NCBI GenBank assembly: GCA_021014945.1
Contig: MU266451.1
Coordinates: 17,043-81,042, forward strand
Origin: Leucogyrophana mollusca
Taxonomy: Eukaryota; Basidiomycota; Agaricomycetes; Boletales
Direction: 5' to 3'
Length of the DNA: 64,000 nt
Below are positions 21,860-33,700 of the stretch, one piece after another (positions within the stretch are counted from its first letter, which is position 1; each line of letters begins with the position of its first letter). A program made the translations under genes and the position numbers. Under the pieces are notes generated by a model that saw nothing but the letters and a program-made list of their open reading frames with translations, was not told where the DNA came from and searched no databases.

Positions 21860-24800
21860 CTACTTGGTATCCTTTTTAATGCCTTTCTGTAGCTGTTCCA
21901 GTCTCTCCAAGCAGTCCAATACCACCCCAAGGGCCACGAGCCCAAAGCTCTCTGCGCCAAAACATTCCGAGGTCTCTGTCGAGGCACTCCGCATCAGGCT
22001 GTAGTCCCAAGCTTCCCAAGCCCTCTGAAGGCCCTCACGAAGCTCATCTTCTGACGCAAACTCCATCCTGTTAGTGACGAACGCGCGCCGCGTGTCTTTC
22101 ACGAGGAATGTCGCGCACTCTTTCATAGAGTGTATTCTATCACCTCGCCAGCGTTTTTGCGAGCATTTGGCCAAGATCGTCCCGATGACAATTTCTTCCT
22201 CGCGCAGGCGAGCGCCGGGGGCTTTAGAGAGGGTATGCGTGGCGGATATGTAGCTGAGTTCATCTCTGTATGCCATAAATACCAGCTCGATCCGGAGAGG
22301 TTCCCGTGCAGAGCCGACACACTTCTGCAGCTGGCGGTCGACGCGTGGCTTGAGCTCCTTTGAGATAGGATCATCAAAATGCTTCGTGGATTTACGAGGG
22401 AAAGACTCCGGAATGTCTTCAAGGGTGATGTTTCGGTAGAGGTGGCCAAGGGCACGGGTGGACTCATAATAATCAGTGTGTCGTGGCGCCTCAACTTCCG
22501 CCGCATGCCAATCGGGTTTGTAGGGTATAAGATTGCGAGGCATATCGCGGATGTCGACCTTTACTCCATGTTTGACGTAATCAACTGCCCGACTATGCAT
22601 CTCAGCAAGTTTGATACAGTAGCCATCGCTGGTGCCATCCTGTTTGTTGGGTTATGCATGATTATCATGGGTGGCGCCGGTTAGCGACTCTCTCACCTTC
22701 GACTGGTCTATAAGGGATAATGGGCTGAGAACTAGTTGCAATAGGCTCGACACTGTACACACCTGCGATTGTTATGTGCTTGTCCGAAATTAACCCCTAA
22801 ACAATGTTACATTTACAAGCTGAAGGAGCAGTTGTATGTTCCACATACCACGACATCAGAACTGATATATTCCACAACGAAGTCGCAAACGTCCTCTATA
22901 GTGCTAGGCCTATTGAGTGTAAAAGGTGGCCTGGATGGATACGACGCCGGGTCGACTTGCTCCGTAATCAACAGCCCTGGATATTGTATGACTTCGTAAA
23001 GATCCCTTTAAAAAGACTGATTCATGCATAAGTCATAAGAATACACCCTGGCTTACCCATCGAGATCACCACCCCCAAGAGAATTTGGTAAGGACTGCAC
23101 CCCTGTTAAACGAGATTTAGATCACTTTTACTGTAGGAAGCTGGATCGGGTAGTGCACAACGCACCAGTACTAGAAAAAACCACAACGTTCTTCAGATGT
23201 GCAAACAGGCATAGCTTATCTTTCGGGGGCTCGCCAATGGCGTATACTCGCTGAGCTGCGAAGGGGATGGGTTGCAGCAAGTACGTAGATGTCGTTTAAA
23301 CCCACCATCACCGGGGTGTACTACAGGACTTCTCGAGACGACGCATGGTCCACGGAGCCAGGTCGGTTCGGCGTCGCCAGGGTATTGCACGCAAGCTAAT
23401 TTCGAAAAACCGTAAATAGGTATGTCTGGGGAACCTCTGATGGCGTACCGTATATCTTGCCTGGTGGCAGTGTGAAGACGTCCGCGTGTCCCGCGTTGAT
23501 GTAGGCATTACCCTCGTCGGCGACACCTACAAGCATGTGGCTCTTTGGGATAGGGATGCGAGCACTGTGCTTGACGCTACGCAATACATCGTTGATAGCA
23601 CAAGCTCGCAGACGCGCTAGGAATGGATTGTCGATAGGCTTTTGCATCCGTTGCGGCTTTAGATCTAATCCTAGGGTGGCCAGCCGCTGGAGCGTTGATG
23701 ACAGTTGAAAATGATGGCCAAGATTGTGACCTTCAAGCAAGTGGGTAAAACGGTCAATCGAGTCGTGGGCCATCCTTGCGTCAGCAACCGCCATTTCTTG
23801 GAGGGTCATAAACGCTTCGAGCTTGGCTCCCCGGTCCTCGAGCACCATTACCAGGGGTCTATAGAATATAGGATCAGCGAGGATTCAATAAACTCCTGTA
23901 CCAATATACCGGTTCAGGTGAGGTCGGTTCGGCCTATCAAACGCACGAGCAATCTCTATGTCCCCATAATCATTCGTAGCTGTGTACTTCCTCATGGACG
24001 GCCGGAGGCACATCAGGATGCCCGACAGTTGCTCGTCGATCGCAACGACTCCCTTGTATCCCAAGAAACGGATTTGGTACTAACACGAAGGTATGATTTA
24101 CGAGTGGGATTAGGAGAGGCTTCAAGAGGCTTACCGCTGAAGGTTTGATAGCATAAAGTCCATGATCTTCACGTCCTTCGCAAAGCTTCTGCCAAATCAT
24201 GTCCGCAAGGTCCCTCGAGAGCGTGCCAACTCCGTCTGTGAAGACGATGCCCCCTTCCGTTATGTCTGGGATCTCCTTCCATTGGTCTCGTTGAATGGTA
24301 ACCGATGGATCTGTTGCTGTAAACGCTTGCTTGAGGAAAATCAGCAGAGATATTGGAAGTGTGGCAGGTTGCTCACCGCCAAACGAGCGGCGTATTTGGA
24401 TGGGCTATATATCGTGTCCGCAAAATCGCCCATTTTCCGTATGCTCTCCGGAGTCACGTAACCTTTTTCTGGGTGCGAGAATGGGCTCATGAACCATACA
24501 GCATGCTCGCGGAGCGCGGATGAAGAATATGCTAAGAATTGGAAATTTCTCCCTCCAAGCTCAAAACCATGCCGAAGGATGTCCCCAACTCGCGTTTGCA
24601 AACATGTCGTTCCATCAACATCACGATTCCACCGGTACTGAAGGCCATCCTCGTCGCGAAAGTCCACTCGAAGAAAGCGATCTTCGTATCCTTCGTACTC
24701 TCGGATGATACGGTTTGACTGGATAATATAGGGACCTTCTAGCAACATTCGCGTTGGTGTAAATGTAGCTCTGTGGGAAAAGAATTTTCCAGAGGGAGGA

Positions 24801-26167
24801 CGACGTCGAGGGCGGCATTTGGTGTGCAAAATAAGGTTAAAACAATGTTGAGGGGTCTGTGAAGGTAGACGGAAGGCAACTCCTTCAGTGAAGTAACGCA
24901 TGACTTCTCCAGCCGCTTCTGGGTGTTGGCGAATGAGTGCATCGATAGCTGGACGTAGCGCTCGGAGCTCCTGGGTATTCAGGAGACCATTATGCAGCAA
25001 GGCCTCGACTTGAAAAGCGACATGCCAATGCGATGCTTTCTCCAATGATTTCAACCACTTAGTTGCCTCTGCCAAGTTCTTACTGGTAAAAAATCCTTGC
25101 TGAGTAGCTTCGATTGATACTCCTTTGTAAGGCCGACGGAGCTCTGCGACAGCGCAGAGCCGTTCGAACTTTGCCAGGTCTCCGTCCTCAGATAGCAGAA
25201 TACGCAGATGGTGGGCATATGGAGCAACCATAGCATGCCCAGGGTGCAATGAGCTGACACGACGGCGCAGGTCATAATCTGATCCTCCAAGGATCTCTTC
25301 TTCTATGACTGGCGGAGTGAAAAGATCGAAACATAGAACTATTTTGACATATGTTAAGCAGCTATGAGTGAGCAACGAAACCACATACATTGGTTCCCGA
25401 AATCGTATCCTATAGCCAGCTTATTGATGCTAGAAAACTTGATAGCCACATGATACTGTGGCTCCCCTCTCATGGGATCGCCAATCTAGAAACACGAGCG
25501 CACATTAGCGGACACGATGATCGCAACCAATATATGTACTTTGGCACGAAGCAACTTGTGGTCATATTCGAACTTGAGCCACCCGAGACTTGATGAAACG
25601 AGGTCCGCATCCCACTCCACGGAAAAGGCGCGCGAGTCACCGGGCCGAGCGCCGAGTGGGCGATAGAATGTCCCTTGCGATATAATGCAAACAAACACAT
25701 TTGATTGAGCATCTCGGGATAGTCAGCCCTATATTTTGGGTCTCACCGATTTGAAGATTTGCGATTCGAAAGTCTACTTGTAGCATGGCTCGTTTCCGCT
25801 GGCGCTCCTGGTCTAAGTCCGGGTCAATGTATAATGCCTTCTCCAACGTCATGGCTAAGTCCTTCGGAACATGGTTGCCATTCCGAAAGAACTTGAGCAT
25901 CTTCCGACCAGCTCGTATCTGATTACTCTCTGGGCTTTTCAACCAACGCGCGAATCTGCTGCCAATCTTTGATGGGAGGATAAGTCGACCAGTGCCATCG
26001 TTGCGGACGCCGCTGTGGCCCGGGTTTAGCTTGACCCGAAAGTTGATGGGTTTTTGCTCTGGGTCGGAAACGAAGGGCCCTGGACAAGCATGGAGGACTG
26101 CCGCCACGGCCTTCGTCACAGCCCACTCATTGGTCTCGAAATCGACATTGCGAATGTCGAACTCCAT
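21860..26167 (-). CDS. RNA-dependent RNA polymerase (QDE-1/Rdp1 family)
   Basis: A cellular RdRP that makes double-stranded RNA for RNA silencing. ATG 26167: MEFDIRNVDFETNEWAVTKA begins an RRM-like N-terminus. Core segments: LLEGPYIIQSNRIIREYEGY, EDRFLRVDFRDEDG, LGGRNFQFLAYSSSALREHA then WFMSPFSHPEKGYVTPESIR, KPQRMQKPIDNPFLARLRAC, IPKSHMLVGVADEGNAYINA, LRGPCVVSRSPVVHPGD, VYAIGEPPKDKLCLFAHLKN and VVVFSSTG, then the catalytic loop GGGDLDGDLYEVIQYPG. The DxDGD motif is complete but split by a 52 nt intron (23006-23057) between GG and G of the fourth codon. The C-terminal part includes AEMHSRAVDYVKHGVKVDIR and ends at 21860. About 1,150-1,200 residues, normal for fungi. All catalytic aspartates are present, so it is probably active. 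Shares a 375 bp divergent promoter with the next gene. Confidence 0.9.
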
Positions 26168-26542
26168 CGCAAGATCGTTGGCTCGAAATTGAACGAGGAA
26201 CGTTTAGACGCCGATAGGATACTGAAGTCTGAAAGTTACAGTAGTGAGATCGTCTGGCGGTTAAAATTCAGTGAGATGGGCTTGATAATGATACAGACTC
26301 GAAGCATGGCATTAGACGCCTGAAGTTTGGCAAAGACGCGCCGCAATACAGTGACACGAACACGTGCTTTATTTATGTAAGTAGGTCATCGCCACGTGGC
26401 ACAACAGCTCTGACCTGGAATTACACCAACTTCAGATAGTAGCGGGAGGGGCGGGAGCATGATCAAAGTCCGCCTGAATCTGTCATCTTTGGCCCCTCTT
26501 ATAAGAGGGGGCTGGTGACGCCTGTCTCGGCCAACTGCCACC
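26168..26542. promoter_or_regulatory. Divergent promoter RdRP / unknown gene, with repeated module
   Basis: 375 bp between diverging starts. It contains gccacgtggc, a perfect palindrome around a CACGTG E-box (about 26391-26400), a second CACGTG at about 26361, and a ~70 bp module (26387-26460) that reappears downstream of the plus-strand gene. Regulatory function is inferred from position. Confidence 0.5.
26387..26460 (+). repeat. Direct repeat, copy 1
   Basis: Begins catcgccacgtggcacaaca and runs through gctctgacc...aattacaccaac to gaggggcgggagcat. It matches 27608-27681 in the same orientation with small gaps, clearly above chance for this length. It lies in the promoter of the 26543 gene. 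Confidence 0.8.
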
Positions 26543-27441
26543 ATGGCCAACCTCGTTCGCTCCGCCAAATCCGGCGGCGACTGGACTCTCAATGACCTGG
26601 ACGCATATCACGTCAGCCTCAATCAGGTGGATGCTCTTCCGTTCTTTGGCTTACAGGTAGGCGAGGATAAGTTTCGCTAAAGCCCTCGGAAAGACTAACG
26701 GCTTTGTACGTACCAGGAGTTGCCACGGCCCTCGGTTGATCCAGAATTGTTAACCAATGTCAACGCTGACGCTATGAAACAAGACCACCACGCGGAGCTG
26801 ATCACTTACCTTGATCTCGCCATGATCCCCGAAAAGGGTGAAACCGCCGTGGATGATTTTGTCGTCGAGCTTTTCAAGACTCTGGGTTATGTTCGTCGAC
26901 AACGGGTGGCACGCACGTGGATGTACCTCCCGCTCATCGTCTGCGGCGAAAACACTGGCGCAAAGACCGATGTCTGTATCGTCGATCGATCTCAGAACGA
27001 TATCCTTCTTCTCGTCCGGAAGGAAAAGAGGTTGGATCGCGGGGAGCCCGTTAATGCGCGAGCTCAGCTTGTAGCAGGAGCAGTCGGGGCCTTTAACGAG
27101 AATAGTACACAAAGGGAAGGGGCTGGACTCCCTCCTATGGAGGAAAAGGTGAGTCATTTCGCGAGTTTGTTTACCCTTTTCTGAGAGGTTGTTCCTCTTA
27201 GGTCATACCCGGCATTGTTATGGTGGGCACGTCGCCCGCGTTCTTTAAAATTCCCGTCACCCGAACTCTGTCCACTCACGTTCGCCATGGGACCTATCCT
27301 CCAGAGGAAACCCGCGTGACCTATTGTTATCCACCCGTTCCTCGTCCTGCCCGCCGGCGTATTGAAGGGATGAAGCCTCTGGACAACAGGCGTGAAATTT
27401 TGAAGTGCTACGAAGCGTTCAAGGCGATTGTGGGTATATGA
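26543..27441 (+). CDS. Unrecognised 261-residue protein
   Basis: Three exons: 26543-26656, 26717-27148, 27202-27441, with clean GT-AG introns of 60 and 53 nt. The protein opens MANLVRSAKSGGDWTLNDLD and AYHVSLNQVDALPFFGLQEL, continues HAELITYLDLAMIPEKGETA, DFVVELFKTLGYVRRQRVAR, LPLIVCGENTGAKTDVCIVD, DILLLVRKEKRLDRGEPVNA, and ends with IPGIVMVGTSPAFFKIPVTR and NRREILKCYEAFKAIVGI. No signal peptide or membrane span. The middle (TDVCIVD...ILLLVRKEKR...A-A-QLVAGAVGAF) has the feel of a nuclease-like alpha/beta core (a D then x-x-K pattern, acidic and lysine residues on adjacent strands), but this is only an impression. I recall similar small orphans as expanded families in mushroom genomes; that is inference. 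It is bracketed by the ~70 bp direct repeat. Confidence 0.78.
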
Positions 27442-27607
27442 CCTGGACTTGATGCAGCATGTATGAGGGAGATTGGTACTACTGTTTGAAACTTGAATTA
27501 ACATAGCATGGTTGAGCTTGTGGCTTCGGGTCCTGGGGCCTGAAGCTGAAGCTCGAAGGTTTTCAAGGACAGCTTGTTGGGAAAGTGGAATGTCGACGAG
27601 CACCTGA

Positions 27608-27681
27608 CATCGCCACGCGGCACGACAGCTCTGACCCGAACTTGAAATTACACCAACATATAATGGCGGAGAGGCGAGCAT
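27608..27681 (+). repeat. Direct repeat, copy 2
   Basis: catcgccacgcggcacgaca then gctctgaccc...aattacaccaac ... gagaggcgagcat. Same orientation as 26387-26460; the CACGTG core of copy 1 is CACGCG here. It lies 167 bp beyond the stop of the gene at 26543-27441. Confidence 0.8.
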
Positions 27682-27797
27682 CGTCATTATAATTTGAAGT
27701 AGCGACATACATTAAGATGAAGTAGCAGCCATCGGTGTTCTCCTCTATGACCGTAACGAAGACTGCGTACCTAGGTATCGCCCAAACTTGAAATTTG

Positions 27798-30700
27798 TCA
27801 CTTGTAGGGAATGCCTGGAGAGATGGTCGAAAGTGTAGAATCGCACTCAGTACCGAGTCCCGCCTGTTGCGAGAAGACGTACCATTTTGAAGCTAGAAAG
27901 GGACATAAGCAAGGTATCACAATGACGGCGGAAGGTCCACTCACCCTTTGGAATTCGTCATAGGCCGTACTCCTGACATTTTCATGAGCGTTTCGAATGA
28001 CACCCATCATCCATTCTGCCGCCTGGCGCTCGTTCAAACTAAGAGCGAATCGGTCCTTCAGCCTTTTGATGGTAGGCTCTCCTTTGAAAGACGGAAGGCC
28101 GGTACCGAGCATGAGCTGCACTGTGCTCACTAACTGGTCGGCATGGGGTCTGATGGCGAGGAAGGCTTTGACTGTGAGGTGCTGGAAGAGCTCATAACCC
28201 TGAGAGTATCGACCTCCCATTAAGACCACCATTTCATGGTTTAACTTAAACGAATTCGGCTCGAATTTTACGCCCTAAATAAAGGAGTGAGATTTCAAGG
28301 CAAAGATAAAGAGAGGAAACCCTACCCCCGGGCGTGGATACACCAGAACCAAAGAAGAGTAAGGACGATGAACTAAAGGGAAAGGCCAAGCTGAACTTAT
28401 CTATGTCAAACAGAAAGCCAAAATCTAGGAAGGATTGTATTGAGAATGCGTGCCTAGAATAGTAGGAAACCTGCTCACCAATGTGGACGATGTGTCCTTC
28501 CCCGTCAATCATTATGTTGCCGTTATGTCGATCTTTGATTTGTAGGATGTAGCAAGCAACAGAATAGGCGGCCATAGACTGGATGAAGTTGAGACGAGCG
28601 CGTTGGAACGCAACGGTTTCTTCTCCACCATATTTCGAGATGAAGAAATCGAGCAAATCGTTGACCTTTGCGCGGCCCATTTCGTCACGGGATGTAGCAT
28701 TAGGAACGACGTCGATGACACCACACTAACGGGGAATTAGCGCAACAGTGAAAACAGGGTTATGGAGTGCTTACCCCTGGGGCAGTGGCTGTGACTCTGT
28801 AGGGGTAGAGGTATAAAGTCAAACCGACAGCGGTGAAGATATTCTTGAACATCGCAATGATCTGCAATGCAAGAACGTCCTGCCGACAGTCGTCGCCTAC
28901 TTTGAATATGGCCTGCTGCCAGACGTCATACTCTTCGTGCTTCTCCACACCGGCGCCGTCCAATAGTGCCTCGGGATTTGAGTCTACCACTACGCGCTCT
29001 TTTTTGACTTTGAAAGTAGCCATGAAAGGGGCCTGTGGGCAAATTATTAGTAGAATGACTCTCGAGACGTCGAGGCACACATACCTTGGCGTGACTTTGC
29101 AAAGGGCGTCCAGACTTCTTATCAATATCAACGACCTTACCATCCGGGTTGCTGGGCAAGTATACGCCAACTTCGACGTTGATTTTCGCCATTTCTTCAT
29201 CAATTTTGGCCTTGAGTAGAAGAAAGCATCAATAACAGGTGATCCCAACCGCAATAGATCTCACCTTCTTCTCCGGTTTCGTCCTTTTGATGAACGGCTT
29301 CAACTTTCCGGAGATGGATGTGACTTCATGGAAAAACCCAAATTCGCGATCATAGAAGCTCCTGGCGTCTCCTGACAAAGAAAGGACCACCATCTCAGTC
29401 ATTCTATCCAATGCTGGTTTCATTGGATCTTCCTGGTTGACAGTGAGTTTGCGAGGAGACGACGATCTTGCAAACTCACAATCTCGGCAGCGTCATCCTT
29501 GTAACAGTTGGCCTTCATATTCCAGATAATTTGATGGCAGAACAGTTGAGATATCCTCGCCGTCTCAAAGACGTACCGCGCGACGTATCCTACAGTGCAG
29601 GAAGTGAGTGGGTGTCATTGAGATCAACGAGGCACGATCCTACCGAGATCATCGAAACGCAAGGCCTGAACCACCTGCGGCACAAAGAAGAAGGTCAAGT
29701 CAACAGGATGCTGCTTGAGAACACGATGGGCGTATTGAAGCAAGATAGGGTCGCTGTTATAACGCCTCTCGAAGAAGGTGACAGCAAGGACTGGAGGCAC
29801 GGGGGCCCAAACTAGGATATGCTGATACGTATTTTAGCAAGGGCGATGTTCAAGCACGAATAGTCCACTTACCTTCAGTTCTCTGCGGAACTTCCCCTCG
29901 AAATGGTCGCCAATCAAGAATCGCAGCGCTTCCGGCGTGTTCACGACTTCGCTCGTATTTGACCGAACCAGTTTCTCGACTTCCGCATGGGCAGTAGGAC
30001 TCTTGAAGCGTTCAGTGATGTAGATAGCGATGGCCGGGTCGATCTCCCATGCTGTGCGCACAACGGCGGCCCAGGAAGGCTATGTAGACAGCATGACATT
30101 TATGCATATGAACAAGCAAGATGGACACCCACCTCAAGCATATTACGTTCCGCCGTCCCAAAGTGATCAGTGCCCCGCTTCACATCATTGCTCGGGTTGG
30201 CCCAGACGGTCAGCCTGAATATCTCGTTCTCCACCAGGAGTCGCAGGGGCTGGTTAATACTCTTAAGGCGTGCAGCGTGCACTGCGACAAGTCAGCTCGA
30301 AGCTTCTTCAACTCTGACATCGATCAAAGCTCACATGGCGCCTTTGAAGCAGATTGCGCAGCGGGGAAACTCGATAGGGACGTCAGCCCTCGCACGGAAT
30401 CCGTCTGCAAATATGACAGGAACTCAGATAAAACCTTGATATCAGCATCGACCTGCACGCGATTGGCTCCATACGACCACCTGTGTGCCCACGCAGGATG
30501 AGCAGAAGATCAACTCGCCGACAAAAGCGCTCACTGAGGTCGTATAGCGAACCACGAGTACGCAGTCTGGTACAGACTTTCCCGCAGCAGACACTCGCAG
30601 AAACAATCAAGTCGAGAGCTCTTCAGAGTCTCGAAGCCGAACAGGAGGAACGAGTAGCGAAGTTCACGTGCTAGTGGATGCGTGCTGGAACGCCGGTAAG

Positions 30701-33700
30701 ATGCTTGCGCGAAGGGACGTTGTTCACAACATACCTGAAAGATTTGTGCGCAAGCGCTGATCGCAGCACCAAGCGCTGGATGAGGAACATCACAGTAGGT
30801 CTGCAGTATCTCGCGGATTGGAGACGACTAAACAGCATCTGTAACACGAGCGTATGAGGCACCAAAAGCCGCCGAGCATGCGTGGTAGCACGGTCGATCT
30901 CGTCTTTATCAGTGGGACTGTATCCAATCGGGTGATAGAAAGGATCGTCGTAGCTGTAGGTACTAATGAGCAACACCTCACGGAAATCGGGGCTAAACGA
31001 ACTTGGATGACGCAGAAAAGACGCCTTTTCTGTCCTTGACGGTGCCTAACCATGCAGACAACATCTCACACATGAATGCGACTTCCATGTCAGGTTTCTC
31101 TGCAATCACCCACGTCCATACCTCAATACCTGCTGCAATAGCCGCAGGGGTGAAGACCTCGAAGGGCAGCGCTACCAGGTAGTGCAGTAATGTGTATTCG
31201 CACTGCGACAACAATGAGAAATTGCTCATCCAATTGACACATGCTCACCTTGTCCATCGAGATGAGCGTCGCAGCACAGCGGAAGAGCAGCCGTTTGAGG
31301 TCTTGCACAGTCAACGCACTGAGCTTACTCCGTATGTCATTCATCGTGTTCGCCATCTTGGTCTTCAGCGCCGCCACCTCTGCATGCGGTGCACTTTGCG
31401 GGGGTACTTTGTCTAGGGTATCTTGACCTTTTGGAGGTGTTAAGCGCCAGTGAGGGGTAGTCGAGAGCGTTGATATCCTACCTTTCCGATTGGCAAGCCG
31501 AAGCCCGGCAGCTTCCCCAGCAAAGTACCCTTTGCTCGCGAGCTGACTTGCTAGCATCCGGGCACGATCAGATTTCCAGTTCGACAGTGCGCATAACGAC
31601 GCTGGGAAGTCGACCATCAGCATGCCACAGAAATACAAACCAAATACAAACCGCTCACTCAATTGGCGGTGAACTGGCCCAAAGGCTTTGCCAAATTCCT
31701 CAGCCACAGACGCCCCCAGCTCCGCGGTATCCGAACCCGTCAAGGACTGTGTAGCAGCGAGGTATTTCTGCGGACACAGAGCTGTTAACCACGCCGGCGC
31801 GACCAAAGGACAGATACATATGAACACACCTGCAAAGTCGACTGGAGCTCGATGGGTGCGCGACTCAACGCCAGCTCGAGCCACGTGTTCGCGTTCCTGC
31901 GCAGCTGTCCCAAGGTCTCATTCCGTATTTTATAGTCATCCGTAAGCTGCAGCGTTATCCCCGTGCGCTCCGAGTGGAACTCGTATATCGGGTTATACTA
32001 CGCTCAAGGTCAGTAAAGCGTCACCGAGACGCAGCACCAGCTCACCTCGTCCATGAACTCGTTCTCGCACGCGCGGCGGAGCAGGGTGAGGGCCTCCAAA
32101 ATAGCATAGACGAGGGGCGGATCACACATGAGCGACGGGAAGGACGTGATCAGGCGGTTGAGGTATTTCGAAGCGACCTCGCGGGCCTTTGCGATGCGAT
32201 GCGTGCTGCCTACCAAAAGCCCACGAAGTTCCTCCGACAACTGCGTCGGCAACGCCTGCTCCGCAGCCTGCGCGTTCAAATCAGCCACACAGCCGCGGAT
32301 GACCTGCGAGCGAACGATGTAAACAGCTCGAGCAATGAAACGGAGCAGGTAAGCGATACGCTACCTTCTCGGCGATGGACTCCATGCATGCGCTAAGCCC
32401 GGCAAGCCGGTTGAGGCTGCTGTTCGTGAAGTATGTCGCCAAAGACGAGGGCAGCCCCATAGCCGAGCGCATACTCTCCATGTCGTGCATAACCAGCAGG
32501 AAGATGATCTGCCCCGCGGACAGCCCACGTATCTCGCTCGCGCGTATTGGGATGTGGCGGGACAGGAACGCGCAGTGTTTCGGTAGGACCTGCCCAGCAC
32601 GTCAAGACTTCTGACGAGGAAAAGGTAAAGGTAAAAGAGAGCAGCTCACCGAAGGCAAACGGGCGTACTCCTGACGAATAACGGTGCTGTACTCGAACTC
32701 ACTCGCTGCATCGAGGGCGCTCTCCAGCACCATGCACGGCGTCTTCGCAGCGATGCGCGCAAGAGCGGGCTGCAGCCACTCCATCGCCGTCTTCTCTTTC
32801 TCCTCGCTGGACGTAAAGTGGAAAAGAACGCACAGGAACCACATGTTCCGGAACTGCGTCACCAGCTCACTGGACGCGTTGAGGTGCGGATTGTAGTCTG
32901 CGTGGTCTAGCAGCGCCTCGATGGGCAGCAAAAGCGACGCGAGCTGCTCGATCATTTCTTCCGTCTGGTCACGTACGTGTCTTGTCAGTGGGAATGAACG
33001 TGGTGGATGGGCAGGCTTACCTTGACGTGTTGGTCAGAGATGGCGACGTTTTGGATGGCGACACCCTTGTCGGCGAATAGCGTGAGTAGCTCGGCGAGAT
33101 ACAGATCATAAAGGTCCGGTCTCCCACTCAGCTCCCTTGCCAGCCGAGTCTGCGCCGCCAGAACCTGTATTGTTCGAGTCGTAATCACCCGGTTCGCTGC
33201 GACGACACAAACGCGCTTACCATGTTATTGGAGAACCGCGGATCGTCCGAGTTTGCCGTGCGGTTGATCGACGAGAACAGCCGAATCGTGTCGCAGAACG
33301 CACCCTCCGGCGCCGAAAGCGCGAGGTCGACGAGGTTGTACGCAATCGCGGCTTCGACGGTCGGCTCCGCGGTGCGCAGTCGCTGAAGCAGCATCGAGAT
33401 CGTGAGTTTCGTTACCTACACCCGAAGCACCCATCAGTGACCAACAACGAGCGTATACCCTCCGCGGTCACGCACCTCCTCGGACTTGAACTCGAGCGCA
33501 AGCCGCGTCACAACGGAAATCGTCGTGATCCCAATCAGCCTCTTCTCCTCCTCCGACCGCCCGTGCAGGCCCGTGTCCTCGGAATACACGGTCGCGTGCT
33601 CCGACGCGGGGTAGAACGGGTGGTTCATCATCTGCTGGCTCGTCGAATTCTCAAAGATTTCCTTGCTCGTAGCCGCGATGTAGTTTAGTAGCGAATACAT

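Noticed and set aside
22901..23068. RdRP read as a pseudogene because of stops between exons
   Set aside because: All stops fall inside introns with good GT-AG borders; the assembled frame is continuous and the DLDGD motif is complete.
31123..31884. 253-codon minus-strand frame inside the STT4 region
   Set aside because: It is simply part of the STT4 coding strand read across introns (the exon pieces are real, the read-through ends are not), so it is not a separate gene.
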